64,000 nucleotides of DNA, from the NCBI GenBank assembly GCA_903821995.1, contig CAIJNI010000031.1:22104-86103 (forward strand). Reading direction: 5' to 3'. Numbering within the stretch: the first letter of the stretch is position 1; every line of letters starts with the position of its first letter. Made by a program: the position numbers and the translations under genes. The DNA is from an uncultured beta proteobacterium. Its GTDB lineage: Bacteria > Pseudomonadota > Gammaproteobacteria > Burkholderiales > Burkholderiaceae. Positions 34,623 through 43,510 of this stretch are shown here, piece by piece. Under the pieces are notes generated by a model, which worked only from the letters and a program-made list of their open reading frames with translations, did not search any database and had not been told where the DNA came from.

Positions 34623-36854
34623 CTAGGAAATGATGGATTTAACTTTTTCAGGTAAAAAGGGAAGTTCGTATAAGCGGTTACCTACTGCATGAGCTAATGC
34701 ATTAGCAATTGCTGCGGCTGCTGGGCCATTTGTTCCTTCACCCGATCCAAGAGATTTCTCAGTTGGACGATTGATGAGTTCTACCTCAACTACAGGCAAC
34801 TCCTCAAATCTTAAAATAGGATATTCTGCCCATGATTCAGTTTTCATCTCATGCTGATCAAAGCGAATCGATTCATGCAGTGTCCAACTGACTGCTTGTA
34901 TAAGTCCACCTTCTAACTGATTCTTCAATCCATCTGGGTTGATGATTAGTCCAGCATCTCCTGCGCAGAATAAATGTGTAACCCTGATTTTTCCAGTTTT
35001 AGGATCAATCAAGACGTCAGCTACAACAGCAACATAAACTGAAAGGTTTTTATATTTTGCAAACGATATGCCCCGACCAGATAATTGACCTGACTTTTTA
35101 GAACGTAATTTTTTAGGATCCCATTTTGCCATTTCTGCAACTTGAATTAACACATCCTTTGCGCGTTGATCCTCAAGATGATTCAAGCGAAATTGCAAAG
35201 GATCCTGACCTGCTACTTTAGCTAATTCATCCATCATTGACTCGAGAGCAAAGACGTTTCCAATTGCGCCAAGTGTTCGCAGTGCAGATATTCTGACAGG
35301 AACTTCTTGTAAAAGATGGTTGGTGATTTTTTGATTCGGAAAAACATATAGGGGTATTGCATTACGATGTGTTCCACCGGCAGGCAGGGGAACATTATTT
35401 ACAGGTGATGGAGTATGGGGTTTTTCTAAATACCAACTTGCTAAAAGGTTATTGCCTGTTGCGTCTCCAGGTCTAGTGCTATGACTATTACTCCAAATTT
35501 CATGATTCCAATCAACAATTTTTCCATCTCGATCCAGGCTAGCCTTTATTTGGATAATCATGGCGCTGTTATAGGGTTCCCACTTGAATTCATCATCACG
35601 CATCCATTGCAATCGGATCGGGCGATTAGGTAAGGCTTTTGCAATGATTGCGGCGTCAAGTGCGACATCATCTGCCCCGTTGTGTCCGTACATACCAGAG
35701 CCTTCAGCATGGATACACACAATTTTTTCAGCTGGCATATTAAAGACCTTGATGAGATCTTTTTGTAATGGATAAACACCTTGGTTATGAGTCCACACTG
35801 TTAGTGTGTCGTCTTTCATCTGAGCAATGGCGCATGATGGACCAATTGATGCATGTGCAATAAATGGTTTTTTAAATTCAGCGCTGAGAGTTTTGATAGC
35901 GGGGTTGACGGTTGCTTTTTTCTCAGCGTGAATTGTATCTTCACTTTTGGCAGACTTCATCCGCTCATACCATGCATTCATTGATGTGGGTAAATCATTC
36001 TTTAATTCCCACTTTGCTAGTGTTGCACCAATATTTTTCGCGTTGATTGCTTGTTCTTCTCGCTCTGCTACGACAGCTAAGAAGCTACCATCTTGAATAA
36101 CAGCGAGTACCCCGGGTAATGACTTAATTCGTGCAGCATCAAAACTTAAAAGCTTGGCACGAGGCCCAGCGGGACGTATGACACGTGCATGAACCATCCC
36201 TGCCATTTTGAAATCCTGAATATAAGCAACACCCCCAGATACTTTGGCGGGTATATCAATCCGTTGAATAGATTGCCCAATCACTTTGAGTCGGCTAGGG
36301 ATTTTTGGAGAATGCTTTAAGTTTGCAGTTTGTCTTAACAAGTTAGGTTCAACTAATTGTCCATAGGAGACACTTTTGCCATTTGGTGCAGTAATCATGC
36401 CATTAACAATGCTTAAATCACTGATTGAGCTTCCAAGCTGGACTGCAGCTTTTTCAAGTAAGGTACCTCGTGCCTGAGCACAAGCATAGCGAAGAGCAAT
36501 ACCACCATATTCAATAGACTGACTACCCGATGTAACACCTTCATTTGGTGAAGTATTTGTTTGTGTTGGCATCATTTTGACGCGTTTAAAGTCGATATCT
36601 AGTTCATCGGCTACGATTTGTTGTAAGGCTGTGGTAATCCCTTGTCCAAATTCAACTTTCCCAGGATAGACCGTAACATTTCCAGTAGATTCGATATGTA
36701 ACCAACTATCAATTTTTGGATTAGGTTTTAGGCTGCCTGGTAATTCCAAAGTACTTTGGGCTGGGATTAATGCTGCCCAAGAAAAGCCGACGACCAATCC
36801 GGTTGATGTTTTTAGAAAAGAGCGGCGTGCAGATGACTTGATGGGCGCATTCAT
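34623..36854 (-). CDS. IorB-type molybdopterin-binding large subunit, xanthine oxidase family, Tat-exported
   Basis: Large subunit (about 743 residues) of a molybdenum hydroxylase that inserts water-derived oxygen into an aldehyde or N-heterocycle. A twin-arginine leader (ARRSFLKTS) begins near residue 8, so the enzyme should be periplasmic. GQGITTALQQIVADELD, GTNGPAAAAIANALAHAVG and the substrate Glu in GSGEGTNG near the C-terminus are family marks. The ATG at 36854 overlaps the small-subunit stop as ATGA, which fixes the start; an upstream in-frame codon at 36920 is inside the small subunit. It resembles isoquinoline 1-oxidoreductase IorB. Confidence 0.88.
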   Translation of the reverse strand: MNAPIKSSARRSFLKTSTGLVVGFSWAALIPAQSTLELPGSLKPNPKIDSWLHIESTGNVTVYPGKVEFGQGITTALQQIVADELDIDFKRVKMMPTQTNTSPNEGVTSGSQSIEYGGIALRYACAQARGTLLEKAAVQLGSSISDLSIVNGMITAPNGKSVSYGQLVEPNLLRQTANLKHSPKIPSRLKVIGQSIQRIDIPAKVSGGVAYIQDFKMAGMVHARVIRPAGPRAKLLSFDAARIKSLPGVLAVIQDGSFLAVVAEREEQAINAKNIGATLAKWELKNDLPTSMNAWYERMKSAKSEDTIHAEKKATVNPAIKTLSAEFKKPFIAHASIGPSCAIAQMKDDTLTVWTHNQGVYPLQKDLIKVFNMPAEKIVCIHAEGSGMYGHNGADDVALDAAIIAKALPNRPIRLQWMRDDEFKWEPYNSAMIIQIKASLDRDGKIVDWNHEIWSNSHSTRPGDATGNNLLASWYLEKPHTPSPVNNVPLPAGGTHRNAIPLYVFPNQKITNHLLQEVPVRISALRTLGAIGNVFALESMMDELAKVAGQDPLQFRLNHLEDQRAKDVLIQVAEMAKWDPKKLRSKKSGQLSGRGISFAKYKNLSVYVAVVADVLIDPKTGKIRVTHLFCAGDAGLIINPDGLKNQLEGGLIQAVSWTLHESIRFDQHEMKTESWAEYPILRFEELPVVEVELINRPTEKSLGSGEGTNGPAAAAIANALAHAVGNRLYELPFLPEKVKSIIS

Positions 36855-37312
36855 GCGGATAACTCCTTTGCAGCTAATTGGATTGCTTTTAAAATTCGGG
36901 TATGGGTGCCGCAGCGACACAGGTTGTTATTTAGGGCTGTTTTAATCTGATCTAGACTTGGATTCTTATTTTTATCAAGGAGTGTTTTTGCGGTCATCAT
37001 CATACCTGAGATGCAATAACCACATTGGACCGCTTGCTCCTTGATGAATGCGCGGTTTAAAGCATTTAAGACGCGGTCATTTTCGTATGATTCTAGGGTT
37101 GTAATGGAACCCTTGACTGATTCTAAAGGGGTGATACAAGACCGAACAGCTTTGCCATCAATTAAAACGGTACAAGAACCGCATTGACCTACGCCGCATC
37201 CATATTTTGCAGAGTTGATATCACAATCATTTCTTAGGACATATAAGAGCGGGGTCTTTTTTTCAGCATCGCTAGTGCGATTTTTCCCATTGACCATCAA
37301 ATTTGTTGTCAT
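36851..37312 (-). CDS. IorA-type [2Fe-2S] small subunit
   Basis: Electron-transfer subunit of 153 residues. The plant-type cluster is CGVGQCGSCTVLIDG (about 39-53) with a fourth Cys in VRSC; the second, all-helical cluster uses CGYCISGM and CRCGTH. It has no leader and is presumably exported with the Tat-bearing large subunit as a complex. It is the first gene of the leftward operon and overlaps the large-subunit gene by four bases. Confidence 0.92.
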   Translation of the reverse strand: MTTNLMVNGKNRTSDAEKKTPLLYVLRNDCDINSAKYGCGVGQCGSCTVLIDGKAVRSCITPLESVKGSITTLESYENDRVLNALNRAFIKEQAVQCGYCISGMMMTAKTLLDKNKNPSLDQIKTALNNNLCRCGTHTRILKAIQLAAKELSA

Positions 37313-37454
37313 TTTGTCTCCGCATTCTCAAAAGATTTAATTTTCTAAACATCATATTACTCTAATTACATCTATATTATTTATTCAAAGATTGTGATAG
37401 AGCTATATAAATATAGGGGTTTCTCTCTATAAAGTGGTGGACTTGGCTATGAAA

Positions 37455-37468
37455 GCGCCCCATGGCGC
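37455..37468. other. GC-rich hairpin in the divergent region
   Basis: GCGCC (37455-37459) and GGCGC (37464-37468) pair around CCAT, with CTAT and ATAG flanks (37447-37450, 37469-37472) able to extend the stem across a bulge. It stands out in an AT-rich region between iorA and the dehydrogenase gene. Its role is unknown. Confidence 0.3.
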
Positions 37469-37543
37469 ATAGCGACATATGTAAATCAATCAACTTATAA
37501 TAGTGAAATAAATAGAACAATTAAATCAATAAGGTAAAGCACA

Positions 37544-38506
37544 ATGTTAAAGATAGTAATGTTAGATGATTATGAAAAAGTATTTACATTTTTAAAGGAT
37601 TTACCCGAATTTTGCGATCAAGCTCAATTTACGGTGTATCACGATCGTCTTAGAGGGCAAGCCCTCATAGACGCTACTAAAGAGGCTAATGTTCTTGTTT
37701 TGATGAGGGATAGGACACCCGTTAAAGCTGAGTTAATTGCCACGATGCAGTCATTAAAATATGTCATTTTTACAGGCAACCGCAACACTCAACTTGACTA
37801 TCCTGCCTTAGTGCAGAGAAATATTCCAGTGAGTTTTACTAAATTTGGTCCTTCAAAAGACGCTACAGTTGAGCTCACTTGGGCTTTAATACTTGCCGCC
37901 TATAAGAGATTGCCTGAGCAAAGTCAATTGATCAAGAATAACCAGTGGCGTAATGAGAATTCTATTTTACCGATGCTTCACGGGACTCGTATTGGTTTGG
38001 TGGGGTTAGGTGAGATTGGTGGCAGAGTTGCTAAAGTTGCTCAGGCTTTTGGTATGGAAGTTGTCACTTGGAGTCCGCACATGACCGCTGAACGGGCGCA
38101 GGAGAAGGGCGTAAAATCTGTCAGTTTAGAAGAATTACTGGGGACTTCTCGAATTGTTAGTCTGCATCTTGTTCCAGGAGCTGAGACTCGTGGTTTGATC
38201 AATGCAGAGCGTTTAGCATTAATGCGCCAAGATGCCATTCTAGTCAATACATCACGTTCTGCGCTTGTCAAAACAGATGACCTTATCGTTGCTCTTCAGA
38301 AGGGGCATCCTGGGTTTGCTGCTTTAGATGTGTATGATGATGAACCTTTTGGCAAAGAGAATATTCTCAGTACTGTGCCTAACTTATTGATTACGCCACA
38401 TTTAGGCTTTGTGGCCGAACCTGTATTTAATAACTTTAAATTAGGGGTTGTGGAGTGTCTAAAAGCGTATTTAGAAAAAAATGAAATTATTAACCCAGTA
38501 GAGTAG
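37544..38506 (+). CDS. D-2-hydroxyacid dehydrogenase family protein
   Basis: NAD-dependent oxidoreductase of 320 residues interconverting a 2-hydroxy acid and 2-oxo acid. The Rossmann motif is GLVGLGEIGGRVA (about 150-162). The catalytic Arg is in NTSRSAL, the Glu in DVYDDEPF and the His in ITPHLGF, all in the expected order. It is divergent from the molybdenum hydroxylase operon and followed by a peroxiredoxin gene. The substrate could be a phosphoglycerate, glyoxylate or catabolic hydroxy acid. Confidence 0.9.
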   Translation: MLKIVMLDDYEKVFTFLKDLPEFCDQAQFTVYHDRLRGQALIDATKEANVLVLMRDRTPVKAELIATMQSLKYVIFTGNRNTQLDYPALVQRNIPVSFTKFGPSKDATVELTWALILAAYKRLPEQSQLIKNNQWRNENSILPMLHGTRIGLVGLGEIGGRVAKVAQAFGMEVVTWSPHMTAERAQEKGVKSVSLEELLGTSRIVSLHLVPGAETRGLINAERLALMRQDAILVNTSRSALVKTDDLIVALQKGHPGFAALDVYDDEPFGKENILSTVPNLLITPHLGFVAEPVFNNFKLGVVECLKAYLEKNEIINPVE

Positions 38507-38574
38507 CCACTTTTAGAGGAGGTTCTTTGATTCTCCTTATAATTGATGTTCTATTGAATGCAGTCCCTTTTATA

Positions 38575-38608
38575 GATTTAACGAATCACACGATTTAACG
38601 AATAACAC
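38575..38608 (+). repeat. two tandem 17-bp repeats upstream of the peroxiredoxin gene
   Basis: GATTTAACGAATCACAC (38575-38591) is followed at once by GATTTAACGAATAACAC (38592-38608), one mismatch. They sit between a TATAAT-like element near 38538 and the AGGAG ribosome binding site (38612-38616). Tandem sites for a regulator are possible, as is a simple duplication. Confidence 0.6.
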
Positions 38609-38622
38609 TTTAGGAGATTAAT

Positions 38623-39261
38623 ATGACTTTACGTTTAGGGGATGTAGCCCCAGACTTTGAACAAGATTCATCAATTGGCAAGCTTAAATTTTATGATTGG
38701 GCTGGAGATTCATGGGTTGTATTATTTTCACACCCAGCAGACTTTACGCCAGTTTGTACAACTGAACTGGGTTTAACTGCAAAGTTAAAGCCTGCTTTTG
38801 ATAAGCGCAATGTTAAAGCAATTGCTTTATCAGTTGACCCTGCAGACAAGCATGTGTCATGGATTAAAGATATTGAAGAAACTCAGTCAACTGTAGTTGG
38901 TTTTCCGATTCTTGCTGATATGGATAAAAAGGTTTCAGCTTTGTATGACATGATTCACCCTAACCAGTCTGAAACCATGACTGTACGTTCATTATTTGTG
39001 ATTGATCCAAAGAAAAAAGTTCGTCTAATGATTACTTATCCGATGAGTACAGGACGTAACTTTGATGAAGTATTACGTGTGCTTGACGCACTTCAATTAA
39101 CGGACGCGCATACAGTGGCGACTCCTGGTAATTGGAAAGATGGAGATGACGTCATTATTCCTTTAACAGTTCAAGATCCTGAAGTTTTAAAACAGAAATA
39201 TCCAAAAGGATTTAAATCACCTAAGCCGTATCTTAGAATTACGCCGCAACCTAATAAGTGA
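38623..39261 (+). CDS. 1-Cys peroxiredoxin (Prx6 type)
   Basis: Cytoplasmic thiol peroxidase of 212 residues that reduces peroxides. The peroxidatic Cys45 lies in HPADFTPVCTTELG and is the only Cys, which makes it a 1-Cys enzyme. The C-terminal extension (about 150-212) with KYPKGFKSPKPYLRITPQP is typical of the Prx6 group. Tandem repeats and a good ribosome binding site precede the gene; a strong terminator follows. Confidence 0.93.
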   Translation: MTLRLGDVAPDFEQDSSIGKLKFYDWAGDSWVVLFSHPADFTPVCTTELGLTAKLKPAFDKRNVKAIALSVDPADKHVSWIKDIEETQSTVVGFPILADMDKKVSALYDMIHPNQSETMTVRSLFVIDPKKKVRLMITYPMSTGRNFDEVLRVLDALQLTDAHTVATPGNWKDGDDVIIPLTVQDPEVLKQKYPKGFKSPKPYLRITPQPNK

Positions 39262-39276
39262 TGAGCGATTTTCAAT

Positions 39277-39312
39277 AAAAGACCTGCTTGCATTAAGGTG
39301 AGCAGGTCTTTT
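39277..39312 (+). terminator. intrinsic terminator after the peroxiredoxin gene
   Basis: AAAAGACCTGCT (39277-39288) pairs perfectly over 12 bases with AGCAGGTCTTTT (39301-39312) around a 12-base loop. The right arm ends in four T residues, making this a convincing Rho-independent terminator, possibly bidirectional. Confidence 0.8.
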
Positions 39313-39355
39313 GTATTAATGAGGTCAAATTAGGCAAAATTACTTGATTAAACCC

Positions 39356-40120
39356 ATGAAAAAAATAGTTTTTTTAGCTTTGCTGCAGGTTTTATTTGTT
39401 AGCGCTCAAAGTTTAAACACAGTCCCAGTAAAAGTTGCGGCTGCTTCAGATTTAAGGTTAGCTCTTGGGTCAATTGCTGACGATTATTTCCAATTAACTG
39501 GGCAAAAGGTACAAATAACGTATGGATCCTCAGGGAATTTTTATCGTCAAATCATGCAAGGTGGTCCATTTGACCTTTTGATGTCAGCCGACGAGAGCTA
39601 TGTTCAAAAACTCAACGATCAGAAATTAACTCAGGGCCCAGGTCATCTGTATGCAAAGGGGCGGATTGTTTTATTTATCCCTCAAGGCGCGAAGATCAGT
39701 CTAGACCCTGAATTAAAGGATTTTAAATTAGCTTTACTTGATGGACGTATTCGTAAGGTTGCTATTGCCAATCCAGTATATGCACCTTACGGGAGAGTTG
39801 CACAGGAAATCCTCGAAAAAATCGGGGTGTGGGATAAAGTTCAATCGCAGCTAGTTTTGGGTGATAACGTTGCACAGGCCACTGAGTTTGCTATTTCAGG
39901 AAATGTTCAAGCAGGATTTATTCCCTTCTCAGCAACTTATAATGATTCAGTCAGAAAATCAGGTACCTGGGTAGTTATTCCAGAGTCTTTGCATTCGCCC
40001 ATATTGCAGCGAATGGCTATTCTTAAAGGAGCTAATGCTGCTACACAAAGATTGTATGACTATCTTTTGCAGCCACAATCACAGCGTAAATTTCAGGATA
40101 CTGGCTTTCAGTCGCCTTAG
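39356..40120 (+). CDS. modA: molybdate ABC transporter substrate-binding protein
   Basis: Exported binding protein of 254 residues that captures molybdate (or tungstate). The leader ends near VSAQS; VKVAAASDLRLALGSIADDY, YGSSGNFYRQIMQGGPFDLLMSADESY and YAPYGRVAQEIL match ModA. The ATG at 39356 is preferred over TTG 39344. It is followed directly by the permease and ATPase genes, making this the genuine molybdate system of the window among three ModA-like proteins. Confidence 0.92.
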   Translation: MKKIVFLALLQVLFVSAQSLNTVPVKVAAASDLRLALGSIADDYFQLTGQKVQITYGSSGNFYRQIMQGGPFDLLMSADESYVQKLNDQKLTQGPGHLYAKGRIVLFIPQGAKISLDPELKDFKLALLDGRIRKVAIANPVYAPYGRVAQEILEKIGVWDKVQSQLVLGDNVAQATEFAISGNVQAGFIPFSATYNDSVRKSGTWVVIPESLHSPILQRMAILKGANAATQRLYDYLLQPQSQRKFQDTGFQSP

Positions 40121-40148
40121 TTGATGATTGGATTAAACTAATCGAATC

Positions 40149-40826
40149 ATGGATTGGCAAGCCTTTCAATTATCAATATCTTTAGCTCTGTGTTCGGTAG
40201 CGATCTTAATCCCGTTTGGGATTTTGCTTGGCCATTATTTGGCAAGATCGTATTCGTTATGGAATCAGTTATTAAAAGCAGTATTTGCATTGCCATTGGT
40301 ATTACCTCCAACTGTAATGGGGTATTACTTGCTGGTGAGTATGGGCAGAGATAGTTGGTTAAGTCAGATTTATGTTTTTTTATTTCATGAGCCTCTAGCT
40401 TTTTCATTTCAAGGGATTTTATTAGGCAGTTTGATCTTTAACTTACCTTTTGCTTTTATTCCAATTCAACGTGCTTTAGAAGATATCCCAGAAGAGCTCA
40501 AAGATGCGGCACGTACGTGTGGACTATCGCATTGGCAGAGTTTATTTAAAATTGAGTTACCCCTGGCTTGGAAGGGTATTTTAAGTGCTGTCATTATGAC
40601 ATTTGCCCATACCTTAGGTGAATTTGGGGTCATTTTGATGGTGGGTGGCAATATACCTGGCCAGACTCGTACGCTGTCGATTGCTATTTATGACAAAGTC
40701 CAAGGTTTAGAAATGGGTAGTGCAGGATTGATGTCAATTTTCTTGGTACTTGTGGCATTTGGCACATTGTTACTGACTCAGTTATTAGCCACAACAAAAG
40801 ATCAAAAGCCTAAGGCTTACTTGTAA
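40149..40826 (+). CDS. modB: molybdate ABC transporter permease
   Basis: Inner-membrane permease of 225 residues with five hydrophobic segments. The ABC-permease coupling loop reads EELKDAARTCGLSHWQSLFKIELPLAW (about 115-141), and FAHTLGEFGVILMVGGNIPGQTRTLSIAIYD is a ModB hallmark. Its stop codon overlaps the start of modC (TAATG at 40824-40828), so the two are translationally coupled. Confidence 0.93.
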   Translation: MDWQAFQLSISLALCSVAILIPFGILLGHYLARSYSLWNQLLKAVFALPLVLPPTVMGYYLLVSMGRDSWLSQIYVFLFHEPLAFSFQGILLGSLIFNLPFAFIPIQRALEDIPEELKDAARTCGLSHWQSLFKIELPLAWKGILSAVIMTFAHTLGEFGVILMVGGNIPGQTRTLSIAIYDKVQGLEMGSAGLMSIFLVLVAFGTLLLTQLLATTKDQKPKAYL

Positions 40827-42601
40827 TGCTAAAAGTTCAGATTTCTCAGCAAGCACCTTTTCAGATGGATATGGAATTTGAATGTCTGCAAGGTGAATTA
40901 CTTGCATTAGTCGGTCCTTCTGGGAGTGGTAAGACGAGCGCATTACGTGCTATTGCTGGACTGATCCCAATCAAAGAAGGCGCAATAAAGGTTGACTCTG
41001 AAGTTTGGTTAGATAGTGCTCATGATCTTAGTTTGCCAGCACATCTTAGAAGTGTTGGTATGGTATTTCAAAATTTCGCTCTTTTCCCGCATTTGACTGC
41101 GCTTGAAAATATTGGTTTAGCCCTGCCCAAAGGAGCTCTTACCAAGGATGCGCATGAGCTTTTGTTAGATATGCAATTAGAGGATTTGCAGGATAGATAT
41201 CCTCATCAATTATCTGGGGGGCAGTGTCAACGCGTAGCTCTTGCTAGAGCATTTGCTAGAAAACCCAAAGTACTGTTACTGGATGAGGCATTTTCTGCGG
41301 TTGATTACCCAACCCGTATGAGTTTGTATGAAGAGCTCATTAAACTCAGACAGAGAATTTCAATTCCTATTGTGATGGTCACTCATGACTTAAGAGAAGC
41401 ACGTTTGCTGAGTAATCGAATTTGTATATTAGATCAGGGCAAGACATTACAACAAGCAACTCCAGACCATATTTTTTCTAGTCCAAGAAATGCAAGGGTT
41501 GCTGCTCTTGTTGGATTACGAGATATTTATTCTGGGACTTTTTTTAAACTACCCGAGCATGGTGGAAGTCCTCATGCCCAAATGGCAAAAATTGTATGTG
41601 GACATGCATCGGATTCTATTGAACTAATGATTCACGATAAAGGACGCTTGCCTAATCAAACAGAAGTGAAATGGGTCATTGCTGGGCAATATGTTGCCTT
41701 GTCTAATGTGGCTTCTAATGAGCCAAATACTCTGTGTGGATCTATAGAAAGAATACTGCAACTGAGTGAAATTTCATCAGTCAAGGTTCGTCTACCTAGT
41801 CCGCTTCACCAAATGCATCTTGAATTATCAACTCGACATATACAAGAGCTTCACTTAGAAGTGGGAAATACTGTTTACTTAAAGCTAGATCCTGATGGGA
41901 TTCACATCATGCCTGTTTACAGTGATCTCAAACATAAATACGCTCAAAAGCAAAAAAAAGAACAAGCACAGGTCATTGGTGCTGTCATTCTAGCTGCAGG
42001 GCAGGGGCTAAGATTGGGAGGGGTTCCAAAAGGTTTAATTGAAATTGATGGTTTAGCGCTGATTGTCCGCCAGATACAAGAGTTAAAGGCATCAGGAGTT
42101 GCGGAAATTTTTGTAGTCACGGGGTACTATCAAGAGCAGTTCTCTAAAATTCTAGAAAAATACCATGTTCATCTAATCCATAATGGATGTCCTGAGAGGG
42201 GGCAGGCTTCCTCTGTTCGGCTTGGATTAGAGTATGTTGCAAAGCATTCCTCGCATATTGAGGCACTGCTGATGGTTCTTAGTGATCAACCACTTTTAGA
42301 ACTTGCAGATATCAGGCAACTCATCGAGCAATTTAAAACTCGGGAGTACGGACATTTTTTAATTCCTATCGTGAATGGTCATAGAGGTAATCCGGTTATG
42401 CTCTCTAAAATAGGACTAGGGCTCATTCTGGCAAAAAATAATGACAGTGTAGTGAGGACTTATATGGATGAGCATCCTGATGAGGTCGTGCAGTGGGAAA
42501 CGAACAACCTTCATTTTACTTTTGATTTAGATACTCTAGAGAGTGTTCAGGAGTTCACTCAAATCAGTGGATTGGTTGTTAAAGTTCCTAATTCAGGCTA
42601 A
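40826..42601 (+). CDS. modC: ModC molybdate ATPase fused to a MocA-like molybdenum cofactor cytidylyltransferase
   Basis: Two-function protein of 591 residues. Residues 1-230 are an ABC ATPase: Walker A GPSGSGKT at 30-37, signature LSGGQ at 129-133, Walker B LLLDEA at 150-155. A TOBE-like molybdate domain covers about 300-362. After a charged linker, residues 383-591 form an NTP-transferase with VILAAGQGLRLGG, GQASSVRLGL and the metal Asp of LSDQPLL (D487). GQASSVR and DQP resemble MocA, which makes the CMP form of the cofactor, rather than MobA. The CMP form is what xanthine-oxidase-family enzymes such as IorAB need. The usual ModC is about 350 residues. Confidence 0.9.
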   Translation: MLKVQISQQAPFQMDMEFECLQGELLALVGPSGSGKTSALRAIAGLIPIKEGAIKVDSEVWLDSAHDLSLPAHLRSVGMVFQNFALFPHLTALENIGLALPKGALTKDAHELLLDMQLEDLQDRYPHQLSGGQCQRVALARAFARKPKVLLLDEAFSAVDYPTRMSLYEELIKLRQRISIPIVMVTHDLREARLLSNRICILDQGKTLQQATPDHIFSSPRNARVAALVGLRDIYSGTFFKLPEHGGSPHAQMAKIVCGHASDSIELMIHDKGRLPNQTEVKWVIAGQYVALSNVASNEPNTLCGSIERILQLSEISSVKVRLPSPLHQMHLELSTRHIQELHLEVGNTVYLKLDPDGIHIMPVYSDLKHKYAQKQKKEQAQVIGAVILAAGQGLRLGGVPKGLIEIDGLALIVRQIQELKASGVAEIFVVTGYYQEQFSKILEKYHVHLIHNGCPERGQASSVRLGLEYVAKHSSHIEALLMVLSDQPLLELADIRQLIEQFKTREYGHFLIPIVNGHRGNPVMLSKIGLGLILAKNNDSVVRTYMDEHPDEVVQWETNNLHFTFDLDTLESVQEFTQISGLVVKVPNSG

Positions 42602-42605
42602 TAAG

Positions 42606-43502
42606 TTAAAAATGATCTTGTAAGTTTTTAATGGCCGAAACGTAATCGAGAGAATTAATAACTGCTCTGACTAATGCAACAGAGCCAACGCCTGTTTGTA
42701 ATACATCATGAATCCTATCTTCACTAATTCCGCCAATTCCTACAAGGGGATAAGCTTCTAAAAGTTTTGCATATTGTCTTAATCGACCAATACCTTGAGC
42801 TGCAGTTTGCATTTGTTTTAGGGTGGTTGGATAAACAGCTCCGATAGCAATATAACTAGGACTATATTGATCTGCATTGATCATCTCAGCATACCCATGA
42901 GAGCTAATGCCTAGTCGGCAAGAGCTCTTACGAATTAAATCAAGATCAGCATTGACTAAATCTTCTTGTCCAAGATGAATACCATATGCTTGGTGTTTAA
43001 TTGCGAGTTGCCAATGGTCATTGATAAATAACGAGATATCTTCATTCAGACAGGCCGATATAGAATCAACAATCTCTTTTTCAATCAGGTCAGCTTGAGT
43101 TGATTTAAATCGAAGTTGGATTGTCTTAACACCAGCTTGCGCTAATTTTTTGACCCACTGTGCATCTGGTGCTACGACATATAAGCCCAAGTCGTGGCGA
43201 CAAGCAGCAAAATTGAGTTTGCCATGTCGTAAAGATAAGCCGAATAATTTAGGATCATTAGGCCAGTAACTTGGATTTAAATGATTTATATCCGAGGTAT
43301 GCATAAGCCAGGCAAGAGCAATGCATTCCGCATCTTGGTCAATAAACCCCAATTCCCATGCAGCCTGTTTAACGATAAGATAGACTGCATTGTCCTGCGT
43401 CCATACAAGACACTCTGCGGATTCACGTTGCTCAATGAGTAAATCCTGATGAGAAGAAACTATTTCAGAAATTAGTTTGAGTTGATTGCTAGAAAATTTC
43501 AT
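42606..43502 (-). CDS. thiE: thiamine phosphate synthase with N-terminal extension
   Basis: Joins HMP pyrophosphate and thiazole phosphate. The TIM-barrel core occupies roughly residues 100-298: LGLYVVAPDAQWVKKLAQAGVKTIQLR, FINDHWQLAIKHQAYGIHLGQEDL, ISSHGYAEM, AIGAVYPTTLK and VGIGGIS. The first hundred residues are an extension absent from the usual 210-residue enzyme and of unclear function. I chose the ATG at 43502 (AAGG six bases upstream) over the TTG at 43529, which would overlap thiG. It is the last gene of the thiamine operon. Confidence 0.88.
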   Translation of the reverse strand: MKFSSNQLKLISEIVSSHQDLLIEQRESAECLVWTQDNAVYLIVKQAAWELGFIDQDAECIALAWLMHTSDINHLNPSYWPNDPKLFGLSLRHGKLNFAACRHDLGLYVVAPDAQWVKKLAQAGVKTIQLRFKSTQADLIEKEIVDSISACLNEDISLFINDHWQLAIKHQAYGIHLGQEDLVNADLDLIRKSSCRLGISSHGYAEMINADQYSPSYIAIGAVYPTTLKQMQTAAQGIGRLRQYAKLLEAYPLVGIGGISEDRIHDVLQTGVGSVALVRAVINSLDYVSAIKNLQDHF

Positions 43503-43510
43503 CGTTAACC

